Positions 1-7,067 of a DNA stretch of 7,067 nt are shown here, piece by piece; within the stretch, counting starts at the first letter, position 1, and the number at the start of each line of letters is the position of its first letter. The notes beneath the pieces are model-generated. The model was given only the letters and a program-made list of their open reading frames with translations. It was not told the DNA's origin and ran no database searches. A program made the position numbers and the translations under genes. This DNA comes from Sphingomonadales bacterium (GTDB taxonomy: Bacteria > Pseudomonadota > Alphaproteobacteria > Sphingomonadales > Sphingomonadaceae), in the NCBI GenBank assembly GCA_024636595.1, contig JAGXGT010000187.1:1-7067 (forward strand), given 5' to 3'.

Positions 1-179
1 ACGCCAAGGTGGAATAATACCGATCCGACCATCAGCTGTTTGCGGCGGAGCAACTGGCTCGAGCCAGAGCGCCAGCCATAAGGTTCTCGGTCAAAGCGGA
101 TGATCGATCCGATGGCCAATACCGACAGCGCGATATAGGGATAAATGCCAAAGAGCAGATGATTCATAAAATCAGCCAT
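1..179 (-). CDS. narI: Respiratory nitrate reductase gamma subunit NarI (cytochrome b), N-terminal part only
   Basis: Membrane subunit of the nitrate reductase complex. In the family it oxidises quinol at the periplasmic side, passes electrons through two b haems to NarH, and anchors NarGH to the inner membrane. Only the first 59 codons (plus two bases) are visible; the gene continues past the left edge. The visible protein begins MADFMNHLLFGIYPYIALSV, and the IYPYIA stretch and the following hydrophobic segment (about residues 8-28) match the first membrane helix of NarI. It is followed by a basic loop containing YGWRSGSSQLLRRK, which corresponds to the E. coli segment YTWRAASSQMLDRK. The LFHLG near the edge places His57 at the position of E. 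coli haem ligand His56; the other haem ligands lie outside the window. The ATG starts one base after the narJ stop and has a good AAGGAG ribosome site eight bases upstream, so the start is secure. Identification is confident despite the truncation. Confidence 0.95.
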   Translation of the reverse strand, partial: MADFMNHLLFGIYPYIALSVLAIGSIIRFDREPYGWRSGSSQLLRRKQLMVGSVLFHLG

Positions 180-180
180 G

Positions 181-888
181 TCAGTTACTCCTTGCGGGTT
201 CGGAGCCAGCGGGGACGGCAAAACGGTTTACCATTGCCGCGGCTTGCGGACATTCGCCCGCGCCATCGGGTGCTGAACCGGCACCGAAAGTGACTTCCTC
301 CTCCTCCCATGCGGCATCAAGCGCTTCGAGATCATCGGGGTCATCGGCTGGCTTGATCGCGCTTTCGACATCCATGCTGCGATCAACCCCGATCAGGTCG
401 CAAAGCGCGATCAATATGGCAGCATAGTTCGGGTCGCGTTGTTCCAGCCTTTGCGCCAGCGCTACCAGGACAACACCGGGTTCCGCCAGCTGCTCGAGAG
501 CGTCTTCTTTTGGCAAGACAGAACAATATTCCAGAAATTGCGGCAAATAATCGGGAAGCTCGTTCGATACCGGATCAAGACCGGCGGCAAGATAGCGCTC
601 GCGGAGATCGACCATTGCCTGACCCCGGTCACGGCTCTCGCCATGAACATGCTCAAACAGATGCAGGGAATGAACCCTGCCGCGATCAAACAGCTCGACA
701 TAATCTTCCTGAACATCAATCAGATCACTGGTGGCCAATTTGCCGAGCAAAGGGTCGAGCGCGGCAATATGCTCCGCTCCCAACAAACCTTCTTCGACGA
801 GCGCCTGACGTATTTCGGGCGCGGCCTTTTGCACGTCAGCAGTGGGATATTGCAGCAGCGCGGATAGGATACGATAGGTTACGCTCAT
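181..888 (-). CDS. narJ: Nitrate reductase molybdenum cofactor assembly chaperone NarJ
   Basis: Cytoplasmic system-specific chaperone that is not part of the final enzyme. In the family it binds the NarG N-terminus, allows insertion of the Mo cofactor and the FS0 cluster, and controls docking of NarGH onto NarI. The 235-residue length is nearly identical to E. coli NarJ (236). The family core is plain at residues 63-95: the YVELFDRGR stretch, then LFEHVHGESRDRGQAMVDL, the diagnostic block of this chaperone family. The segment ELPDYLPQFLEY (110-121) matches the ELPDHLPLYLEY region. The acidic LDAAWEEEEVTFG near 190-202 matches the C-terminal LDAVWEEEQVKF motif. The predicted protein is mainly helical and acidic, with no signal peptide or membrane segment. 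The ATG overlaps the narH stop (ATGA, 885-888) and is preceded by GGAGG seven bases away, so translation is probably coupled to narH. The last ~30 residues are low in conservation, as is usual for this family. Confidence 0.97.
   Translation of the reverse strand: MSVTYRILSALLQYPTADVQKAAPEIRQALVEEGLLGAEHIAALDPLLGKLATSDLIDVQEDYVELFDRGRVHSLHLFEHVHGESRDRGQAMVDLRERYLAAGLDPVSNELPDYLPQFLEYCSVLPKEDALEQLAEPGVVLVALAQRLEQRDPNYAAILIALCDLIGVDRSMDVESAIKPADDPDDLEALDAAWEEEEVTFGAGSAPDGAGECPQAAAMVNRFAVPAGSEPARSN
188..193 (-). promoter_or_regulatory. Ribosome binding site of narI, inside the end of narJ
   Basis: Minus-strand AAGGAG is eight bases before the narI ATG (177-179) and lies in the last codons of narJ. 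It confirms the narI start one base after the narJ stop (181-183). Confidence 0.75.
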
Positions 889-2411
889 GATATGACCTCC
901 GATGGTGTCTGGAGTTTCTTGCGGGCCGGTGCGCCGAACAGGTTGGTTTCGCTGCTCCCGCTTGAACAGCCGTTGCCGAACGAGAAACCGCAGGAGCCAC
1001 GTTCTTCGAACATGTCTTCGGCGTCTTCACGATGGCCTGACGGGATCACGAAACGGTCCTCGTAATTGGCAATCGCCATGATCTGGTACATTTCCTCGAT
1101 CTGAGCCGGAGCAAGGCCTACGCGTTCCGCGATATCTTCGCGGATCACGCCATCGACGGTCTTGCCGCGCATATAGCTGCGCATCGCCAGCATCCGTTCG
1201 AGACAGGCTGCAATCGGCTCTTCATCGCCAGCTGTCAGTAGGTTGGCGAGATATTTGAGCGGAATACGCAGCGAGCGTATGTCCGGCATGTCATCGACCA
1301 TTTCGATCTTGCCAGCGCCAGCGGCAGCGCTGATCGGCGACAATGGTGGTACATACCACACCATTGGCAATGTCCGGTATTCGGGATGGAGCGGGAAGGC
1401 GACTTTCCATTCCATGGCCATTTTCCAGACCGGTGACCGACGCGCCGATTCGAGCCAAGCTTCAGGCACACCGTCCTTGCGCGCCTGTGCGATGACTTCC
1501 GGATCGTTGGGATCGAGGAAGATATCAAGCTGGGCCTGGTATAGATCTTCGACATTTTCCGCCGATGCCGCTTCTTCGATACGGTCCGCATCATAAAGCA
1601 TGACGCCAAGGTAGCGGATCCTTCCGACGCAGGTTTCGGAACATACCGTCGGCTGCCCGGCTTCGATGCGTGGATAGCAGAAGGTACATTTTTCCGATTT
1701 GCCGGATTTCCAGTTATAATAGATTTTCTTATACGGGCATCCGGAGACGCACATCCGCCAACCGCGGCATTTTTCCTGATCGATCAGGACAATGCCGTCT
1801 TCCTCGCGCTTGTAGATCGATCCTGAAGGGCAGGCTGCAACGCAGGTCGGGTTGAGGCAATGTTCGCACAGGCGCGGCAAATACATCATGAATGTATTTT
1901 CAAACTGCCCGTACATTTCCTTCTGGATGCCGTCGAAATTATAATCTTCCGACCGTTTGGAAAATTCACCGCCGAGGATTTCTTCCCAGTTGGGACCCCA
2001 GTTGATCTTTTCCATCCGCTTGCCGGTGATCGCCGAACGTGGCCGGGCTACCGGCTGCGCCTTGGACTCTTTTGCGGTTTGCAAATGGGCATAGTCGAAG
2101 GTGAATGGCTCGTAATAATCGTCAATTTCCGGCAAATCGGGATTGGCGAAAATCTTGGCCAGAAGCCGCCATTTTCCGCCCATCCGCGGTTGCAGGCGTC
2201 CGCCCTTCTTGGTCCACCCGCCGTTCCACCGTTTCTGGTTTTCCCAATCCTTGGGATAGCCGATGCCCGGCTTGGTCTCGACATTGTTGAACCATGCATA
2301 TTCCATGCCTTCACGGCTGGTCCAGACGTTTTTGCAGGTCACCGAACAGGTGTGGCAGCCGATGCATTTATCAAGGTTCAATACCTTACCAATTTGTGCG
2401 CGAACCTTCAT
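885..2411 (-). CDS. narH: Respiratory nitrate reductase beta subunit NarH (four Fe-S clusters)
   Basis: Electron-transfer subunit of membrane-bound nitrate reductase, facing the cytoplasm between NarI and NarG. The 508 residues compare with 512 in E. coli, and the start MKVRAQIGKVLNLDKCIGCH matches it closely. Four cysteine groups are visible: C16, C19, C22, C26; C182, C185, C190, C194; C215, C221, C225; and C242, C245, C257, C261. That is 15 cysteines, enough for three [4Fe-4S] clusters and one [3Fe-4S] cluster. Trp218 in the C-x2-W-x2-C arrangement (CRGWRMC) replaces a fourth cysteine, the known NarH signature for the [3Fe-4S] centre next to NarI. The C-terminal half contains the family blocks HPEYRTLPMVWYVPPLSPI and AIANYEDRFVIPSGHRE, and ends in a variable cysteine- and glycine-containing tail. 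No signal peptide is present. The ATG overlaps the narG stop by four bases and has GGGGAG eight bases upstream. Nitrite oxidoreductase beta (NxrB) is a relative, but the NarJ/NarI/NarK context and the closeness to NarH argue against it. Confidence 0.98.
   Translation of the reverse strand: MKVRAQIGKVLNLDKCIGCHTCSVTCKNVWTSREGMEYAWFNNVETKPGIGYPKDWENQKRWNGGWTKKGGRLQPRMGGKWRLLAKIFANPDLPEIDDYYEPFTFDYAHLQTAKESKAQPVARPRSAITGKRMEKINWGPNWEEILGGEFSKRSEDYNFDGIQKEMYGQFENTFMMYLPRLCEHCLNPTCVAACPSGSIYKREEDGIVLIDQEKCRGWRMCVSGCPYKKIYYNWKSGKSEKCTFCYPRIEAGQPTVCSETCVGRIRYLGVMLYDADRIEEAASAENVEDLYQAQLDIFLDPNDPEVIAQARKDGVPEAWLESARRSPVWKMAMEWKVAFPLHPEYRTLPMVWYVPPLSPISAAAGAGKIEMVDDMPDIRSLRIPLKYLANLLTAGDEEPIAACLERMLAMRSYMRGKTVDGVIREDIAERVGLAPAQIEEMYQIMAIANYEDRFVIPSGHREDAEDMFEERGSCGFSFGNGCSSGSSETNLFGAPARKKLQTPSEVIS
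896..900 (-). promoter_or_regulatory. Ribosome binding site of narJ, inside the end of narH
   Basis: Minus-strand GGAGG is seven bases before the narJ ATG and inside the last codons of narH. With the ATGA overlap at 885-888 it decides the narJ start. Confidence 0.75.
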
Positions 2412-5400
2412 GCCATCTGCTCCCCGGCCAATGCCCCTTCCGGCAATTCTTCTTCCAACCAGTCCACTTTGGACAATTTGCGAACGATGACGAATTCGTC
2501 ACGGTTTGACCCGACCGTGCCGTAATAGTTGAAACCATAAGAAAGCTGGGCATAGCCACCAATCATATGGGTTGGTTTCAGGACAGCCCGGGTGACGCTA
2601 TTGTGGATACCGCCGCGATTGCCGGTCAGCGGTGACCCCGGCACATTCACGAGCTTCTCTTGCGCGTGATACATGAACAAGGTTCCTTCCTTCATGCGCT
2701 GGGAGACGACGACGCGGGCGACCAGAGCGCCGTTGGTGTTGAAAGTCTCGACCCAGTCATTGTCGACAAGACCCGCTTTCGCGGCATCTATTTCCGACAT
2801 CCAGACAATCGGTCCGCCGCGCGACAGCGTCAGCATCAGCAGATTGTCGGTATAAGTGGAGTGGATGCCCCATTTCTGGTGCGGCGTGATGAAGTTCAGG
2901 ATGACGTGCTTTTCATCTTTTGCCTGATCAATCATCGGCTTGACCGTCTTGGTGTCGATCGGTGGACGATAGACGGCAAACCCCTCACCAAAGGCCCGCA
3001 TCCAGCTATGATCCTGATAGAGCTGCTGCCGTCCGGTCAGCGTGCGCCAAGGGATAAGCTCGTGCACATTGGTATAGCCGGCATTATAGCAGACATGCTC
3101 GCTCTCGATCCCCGACCATGTCGGAGAAGAGATGATCTTGCGTGGTTGCGCCTGCAGATCGCGAAAACGGATTTTTTCGTCTTGCTTGGGCAGGGCGAGA
3201 TGCTTGTGTTCGCGCCCGGTATTTTCGGACAATGCCTCCCACGCCTTGACCGCCACTTCGCCATTGGTTTCCGGCGCCAGCATCAAGATTACTTCGGCTG
3301 CATCAATCGCGCTTTCGATCTTTGCATGGCCCTGGGTCGCACCGGCGTCATTCACGGTTCCGTTGAGCTCTTTCAGCAATCTCACTTCATGTTCGGTGTT
3401 CCAGCCAATGCCTTTGCCGCCATTGCCCAGTTTTTCCAGAAGCGGACCGAGCGAACTGAAGCGTTTGTAGAGACCCGGATAATCCCGTTCGACGACCGCG
3501 ATATTGGGCATGGTAATTCCGGGTACAGGCTTTGTATCGCCCTTGCCCCAATCGTCGACATCAAACGGCTGCGCCATTTCGCCCGGCGTATCATGCAGGA
3601 TCGGTGTCAGCACGATGTCCTCCTCAACGCCCAATACTTCCGGTGCGATTTCAGAGAACTTCTTGGCAATGCCCTTGTAGATTTCCCAATCCGACTTGGA
3701 TTCCCACACCGGATCGACCGCGGCTGAAAGCGGGTGGATGAACGGGTGCATATCGGACGTGTTGAGATCGTCTTTTTCATACCAGCTCGCGGTTGGCAGA
3801 ACGATGTCAGAATAGAGGCAGGTGGTCGACATCCGGAAATCGAGCGTTACGACCAGATCGAGTTTTCCTTTTGGTCCCTCGTCATGCCAGACAACATCGT
3901 CGGGCTTCTGGGCGCCGGTCTCTCCGAGATCTTTGCCCTGAACACCATGGGCTGTGCCCAGAAGATGCTTGAGGAAATATTCATGGCCCTTGCCCGACGA
4001 ACCCAGGATATTGGACCGCCAGACGAACATGTTGCGCGGCCAGTTGGCCGGATCATCCGGATCGTGGCATGACATTTCCAGCGCTCCGGATTTCAGCCCC
4101 TCGGCAACAAAATCCTTGGCGTCTTTGCCCGCGGCTTTAGCAGCTTTGGCGACTTCAAGCGGGTTGGTCTTGAGCTGCGGCGAACTGGGTAACCAGCCCA
4201 TCCGTTCAGCACGGACATTATAGTCGATCAATGTGCCCGACCAGTCGCCTTCGGGCGCAGTCGGCGACAATATCTCTTTGACGTCCAAGGTTTCATAACG
4301 CCATTGGTCACTATGCGCGTAGAAGAAACTGGTTGAATTCATCTGGCGCGGCGGACGGTTCCAATCGAGACCGAAGGCGAGCGGTTGCCAACCTGTCTGC
4401 GGACGCAGTTTTTCCTGCCCGACATAATGCGACCAGCCGCCACCCGACTGACCGATGCAGCCGCACATCACAAGCATGTTGATAATGCCGCGATAGTTCA
4501 TGTCCATATGGTACCAGTGGTTTAGACCCGCGCCGAGAATGACCATCGATTTGCCGTTGGTCTTTTCTGCATTGGTCGCAAATTCTCGAGCGACGGTGAC
4601 AATTTTCTCGACCGGAACACCAGTGATTTTCTCCGCCCAAGCCGGCGTGTAGGGCACGTTGTCGTTATAATCCTTGCTGACATGATCTCCGCCCAAGCCT
4701 CTGTCGAGGCCGTAATTGGCGCAGAGAAGGTCAAACACGGTAGCGACCATCGCGTCACCGTCTTTCAGGGTTACCGAGCGCACCGGTACCCGCCGGTTCA
4801 GAACATCGGGATGATCCGTGCCTTTGAAATGGTCATGTTCCTGATTGCCGAAATAGGGGAAGGATATTTCGACAACATCGTCGCGATTCTGTTCCAGGAT
4901 GGCGGTCAGACGCAAATCTACATCGCTGCCTTTGCCATCCTTTTCCTCGAGATTCCATTTGCCCTTTTCGCCCCAGCGAAAACCGATCGACCCCAATGGG
5001 GTAACGACGTCACCGGTCTTCTCGTCAAAGGCGACCGATTTCCAGTCCGGGTTGTTTTTCTCGTCAAGGCCGCCCTTGAAGTCGGAAGCGCGCAGCATCC
5101 GGTCGGGAACATAGGCACCGTCTTTTTCAACCAGACGAACCAGCATCGGCATATCGGAATATTTGCGGCAGTAATTCTCGAAATAGGGAACCTGCCGGTC
5201 AAGATGATATTCGCGCATGATGACATGGCCAAGCGCCAAGGCAAGAGCGGCGTCTGTGCCCTGTTGCGGGTTGAGCCAGATGTCGGCAAATTTCGTCGCT
5301 TCGGCATAGTCCGGAGACACCACCGTGACCTTGGCGCCGCGATAGCGTGCCTCGGTCATGAAATGCGCGTCGGGAGTCCGGGTCTGCGGGACGTTGGAAC

Positions 5401-6157
5401 CCCAGAGCATGAGGTAACCGGAATTATACCAGTCGGCACTTTCCGGCACATCGGTTTGCTCACCCCAGGTTTGCGGTGACGATGGCGGGAGATCGCAATA
5501 CCAGTCATAAAAGGACATGCAGGTGCCGCCGAGCAGAGACAGATAGCGCGAGCCTGCCGCGTAGCTGACCATCGACATCGCCGGGATCGGCGAGAATCCG
5601 ATCACCCGGTCGGGGCCATATTTCTTGGCGGTGAAAGCGTTGGCTGCTGCGATGATTTCGGTAACTTCATCCCAATGCGCGCGAATGAAACCGCCATGAC
5701 CGCGAATGCCGGTGTAGCTTTGCCGCTTGGCCTTGTCCTCGACGATAGACGCCCAGGCAGCGACCGGTTTCATTGTCTTGCGCGCCTCGCGCCATAGGCG
5801 GACCAGTCGCGAACGGACCAGAGGATATTTCAGCCGCTGCGCCGAATAGATATACCAGCTGTAGCTTGCGCCACGCGGGCAGCCGCGTGGTTCATGATTG
5901 GGAAGGTCGGGCCGGGTCCGGGGATAATCGGTCTGCTGCGTTTCCCAGGTAATAATCCCGCCTTTGACGTAGATTTTCCACGAGCAGGAGCCGGTGCAAT
6001 TCACGCCATGGGTCGAGCGTACCACCTTGTCATGCTGCCAGCGCTTGCGATAGCTGTCTTCCCAGCTCCGGTCTTCGCCGGTGGTCACGCCGTGGCCATT
6101 GGCAAAGGGTGCCTTGGTTTGCTTGAAGAAAGTCAGACGGTCGAGAAGATGGCTCAT
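2408..6157 (-). CDS. narG: Respiratory nitrate reductase alpha subunit NarG (Mo-bisMGD catalytic subunit)
   Basis: Catalytic subunit that reduces nitrate to nitrite on the cytoplasmic face of the inner membrane. It is 1249 residues long (E. coli NarG 1247) and collinear with it from end to end. The FS0 cluster ligands are visible as His50, Cys54, Cys58 and Cys93, in the contexts STHGVNCTGSCSWK and EPRGCPRGASYSWY; the histidine ligand is typical of NarG. Asp222 in FYDWYCDLPP aligns with the aspartate that ligates molybdenum (E. coli Asp222, numbered without Met). The large molybdopterin oxidoreductase domain runs from about residue 107 to beyond 800 and includes GAGLNHWYHMDMNYRG and WRSNILGSSGKGHE. 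The C-terminal dinucleotide-binding domain lies at about 1087-1205 (TPHQKWGIHSTYTDNLLMLT, then NSVTRAVLKPTHMIGGYAQL). The N-terminus (MSHLLDRLTFFKQ) lacks a twin-arginine motif, consistent with the cytoplasm-facing enzyme and not the exported archaeal type. The reading frame is uninterrupted. The start is supported by similarity and a GAGGAA site eight bases upstream. Confidence 0.99.
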   Translation of the reverse strand: MSHLLDRLTFFKQTKAPFANGHGVTTGEDRSWEDSYRKRWQHDKVVRSTHGVNCTGSCSWKIYVKGGIITWETQQTDYPRTRPDLPNHEPRGCPRGASYSWYIYSAQRLKYPLVRSRLVRLWREARKTMKPVAAWASIVEDKAKRQSYTGIRGHGGFIRAHWDEVTEIIAAANAFTAKKYGPDRVIGFSPIPAMSMVSYAAGSRYLSLLGGTCMSFYDWYCDLPPSSPQTWGEQTDVPESADWYNSGYLMLWGSNVPQTRTPDAHFMTEARYRGAKVTVVSPDYAEATKFADIWLNPQQGTDAALALALGHVIMREYHLDRQVPYFENYCRKYSDMPMLVRLVEKDGAYVPDRMLRASDFKGGLDEKNNPDWKSVAFDEKTGDVVTPLGSIGFRWGEKGKWNLEEKDGKGSDVDLRLTAILEQNRDDVVEISFPYFGNQEHDHFKGTDHPDVLNRRVPVRSVTLKDGDAMVATVFDLLCANYGLDRGLGGDHVSKDYNDNVPYTPAWAEKITGVPVEKIVTVAREFATNAEKTNGKSMVILGAGLNHWYHMDMNYRGIINMLVMCGCIGQSGGGWSHYVGQEKLRPQTGWQPLAFGLDWNRPPRQMNSTSFFYAHSDQWRYETLDVKEILSPTAPEGDWSGTLIDYNVRAERMGWLPSSPQLKTNPLEVAKAAKAAGKDAKDFVAEGLKSGALEMSCHDPDDPANWPRNMFVWRSNILGSSGKGHEYFLKHLLGTAHGVQGKDLGETGAQKPDDVVWHDEGPKGKLDLVVTLDFRMSTTCLYSDIVLPTASWYEKDDLNTSDMHPFIHPLSAAVDPVWESKSDWEIYKGIAKKFSEIAPEVLGVEEDIVLTPILHDTPGEMAQPFDVDDWGKGDTKPVPGITMPNIAVVERDYPGLYKRFSSLGPLLEKLGNGGKGIGWNTEHEVRLLKELNGTVNDAGATQGHAKIESAIDAAEVILMLAPETNGEVAVKAWEALSENTGREHKHLALPKQDEKIRFRDLQAQPRKIISSPTWSGIESEHVCYNAGYTNVHELIPWRTLTGRQQLYQDHSWMRAFGEGFAVYRPPIDTKTVKPMIDQAKDEKHVILNFITPHQKWGIHSTYTDNLLMLTLSRGGPIVWMSEIDAAKAGLVDNDWVETFNTNGALVARVVVSQRMKEGTLFMYHAQEKLVNVPGSPLTGNRGGIHNSVTRAVLKPTHMIGGYAQLSYGFNYYGTVGSNRDEFVIVRKLSKVDWLEEELPEGALAGEQMA
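2420..2425 (-). promoter_or_regulatory. Ribosome binding site of narH, inside the end of narG
   Basis: Minus-strand GGGGAG sits eight bases before the narH ATG and lies within the last codons of narG. Together with the four-base ATGA stop/start overlap at 2408-2411 it fixes the narH start and points to translational coupling of narG and narH, whose products assemble together. Confidence 0.7.
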
Positions 6158-6165
6158 TGTTCAGG

Positions 6166-6171
6166 TTCCTC
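6166..6171 (-). promoter_or_regulatory. Ribosome binding site of narG
   Basis: On the minus strand the sequence reads GAGGAA, eight bases before the narG ATG. It lies in the 17-nt gap between the narK stop (6175-6177) and narG, and is the only recognisable element there. It supports the chosen narG start. The gap is too short for a separate promoter or terminator of its own. Confidence 0.75.
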
Positions 6172-6174
6172 GGT

Positions 6175-7067
6175 TCATACGGTCGCAGGGATGGGGCTGA
6201 CAGCTTCGCGTCCCCGTTCAATATCGTGGAGCAGACTGCCGCGCCGCGTGTAGCTGTTCCAGGTGACGAATGCGCAACCGGCATAGAAGATCAGAAATGC
6301 CCATAATGCGCCATCGGGCGTGCCAGTCATCGAAATCGACGTGCCATAAGCTTTCGGGATGAAGAACGCCCCGTAGGCGGCGATGGCAGAGGTGAAGCCG
6401 ATGATTGCCGCTGATTCCTTCTCCGCATTGCGCAGCTGATCATTGGCGGACAGGCCGGGCATCAGTCGTCCGATTTCCTTGCGCATGATCACGGGGATCA
6501 TCTGGAAGGTCGAGGCATTGCCCACGCCGGTTGCGAAGAACAGCAGCATGAACATCGCGAAGAAGCCCCAGAACGCGCCGTCCTGTTCCTTGATGCCAAG
6601 GAAGTAGAGGACACCGGCTACCGCCGCGATCATCATCAGGAACGTCCAGTAGGTAACCCGTCCGCCGCCCCATCTGTCGGAGATCCAGCCGGTAGCCGCT
6701 CTTGAAACCGCACCGACCAATGGCCCGAGGAACACATATTTCAGCGAATCCACATCGGGGAAGGCGATTTTGGTCAGCAGCGGGAAGCCAGCGGCATAGC
6801 CGATGAAGGACCCGAACGTACCGGTATAGAGAAAGCACATGATCCAGTTATGCTTGCGCTGGAAAATCACTGTTTGGTCGGCAAAGCTCGCTTTGGCCGA
6901 CGCAATGTCATTCATGCCGAACCACGCCAGTGCCGAACTGATCAGGATGAACGGTACCCAGATGAAGCCCGCATTCTGGACCCACAACTCGCCACCCTCT
7001 GTCGTAACCTGTGGTTCACCGCCCATGAAGCCGAACACACCTAGGGTTATAACGATCGGGACCAGGA
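6175..7067 (-). CDS. narK: NarK-type nitrate/nitrite transporter (MFS), C-terminal part only
   Basis: Inner-membrane major facilitator superfamily transporter that imports nitrate and/or exchanges it for nitrite. The open frame continues through the right edge (visible start LVPIVITLGVFGFMGGEPQ), so the GTG at 7036-7038 is an internal valine codon and the true start is outside the window. About 297 codons are visible, comparable to the second half of a NarK plus its central loop. Diagnostic features: AWFGMNDIASAKASFADQ and GTFGSFIGYAAGFPLL follow E. coli NarK. GPLVGAVSRAATGWISDRWGG matches the TM8 region, where the Arg corresponds to substrate-binding Arg305 of E. coli. GVGNASTFQMIP is the second nitrate signature motif, in TM11. 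FIPKAYG and FLIFYAGCAFVTW match the last helices. A hydrophilic tail of about 20 residues (RRGSLLHDIERGR and onward) extends beyond the E. coli C-terminus. The stop lies 17 nt before narG, implying cotranscription. It could be a single NarK or the second half of a NarK1-NarK2 fusion; the visible part cannot decide. Confidence 0.95.
   Translation of the reverse strand, partial: LVPIVITLGVFGFMGGEPQVTTEGGELWVQNAGFIWVPFILISSALAWFGMNDIASAKASFADQTVIFQRKHNWIMCFLYTGTFGSFIGYAAGFPLLTKIAFPDVDSLKYVFLGPLVGAVSRAATGWISDRWGGGRVTYWTFLMMIAAVAGVLYFLGIKEQDGAFWGFFAMFMLLFFATGVGNASTFQMIPVIMRKEIGRLMPGLSANDQLRNAEKESAAIIGFTSAIAAYGAFFIPKAYGTSISMTGTPDGALWAFLIFYAGCAFVTWNSYTRRGSLLHDIERGREAVSPIPATV

Noticed and set aside
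1860..2525. A 221-codon plus-strand open frame spanning the narG/narH junction
   Set aside because: It is antisense to the conserved NarH N-terminal half and the NarG C-terminus. The apparent hydrophobic stretches are complements of conserved codons, with no supporting motif.
2660..3727. A 355-codon open frame on the plus strand, opposite narG
   Set aside because: It lies entirely antisense to a strongly conserved NarG coding region. Its translation shows no family motif, and long antisense open frames are common opposite GC-biased genes. It is best explained as a shadow.
4682..5479. A 265-codon open frame on the plus strand, opposite narG
   Set aside because: It is fully antisense to the molybdopterin domain of NarG and has no recognisable domain or convincing start context. 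It is a shadow frame.
885..6157. Possibility that narGH encode a nitrite oxidoreductase (NxrAB) instead of a nitrate reductase
   Set aside because: Nitrobacter-type NxrA/NxrB are relatives, but the two proteins here follow E. coli NarG and NarH very closely along their whole length and sit directly between narK and narJI with no nxrX-like insertion.
6164..6176. Short direct repeat GGTTC-CTC-GGTTC around the narG ribosome binding site
   Set aside because: A five-base repeat is expected by chance and overlaps the end of the narK stop codon. It is too short to call an operator.
7036..7038. GTG as a possible start codon for the transporter
   Set aside because: The frame stays open and hydrophobic through the window edge, and starting here would remove the N-terminal half of an MFS protein.

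Overview
The window is one minus-strand operon for respiratory nitrate reduction, in transcription order narK (5' end cut by the right edge), narG, narH, narJ and narI (3' end cut by the left edge). All five products were recognised by direct reading: long stretches of NarG, NarH, NarJ and NarK follow the remembered E. coli sequences almost residue for residue, and the iron-sulfur, molybdenum and haem ligand positions visible here are present. The moderately GC-rich coding sequence and the contiguous narK-narGHJI order suggest a proteobacterium, plausibly an alphaproteobacterium. That placement is inference and weak, because no phylogenetic marker lies in the window.

Layout from right to left: 7067-6175 is the C-terminal part of a NarK-type nitrate/nitrite transporter. 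A 17-nt gap holding the narG ribosome binding site follows. narG occupies 6157-2408, narH 2411-885, narJ 888-181, and narI starts at 179 and runs off the left edge. narG/narH and narH/narJ each overlap by four bases (ATGA), and narJ and narI are separated by one base. There is no intergenic stretch longer than 17 nt, so there is no room inside the window for a conventional internal intergenic promoter, terminator or RNA gene, and none was seen.

The genes work together as follows. NarK brings nitrate into the cytoplasm and/or exports nitrite. NarG reduces nitrate to nitrite at a Mo-bisMGD site on the cytoplasmic side. NarH carries electrons through four Fe-S clusters from the membrane cytochrome b subunit NarI, which oxidises quinol. 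NarJ is the dedicated chaperone for NarG cofactor insertion and for assembly of NarGH onto NarI. The quinol oxidation and nitrate reduction are arranged so that proton motive force is generated.

This is a canonical, apparently intact operon apart from the two window-edge truncations. I looked for a hidden or novel system (plus-strand ORFs, repeats, regulatory sites, gene insertions) and found nothing convincing. The long plus-strand open frames are best explained as shadows of narG and narH.
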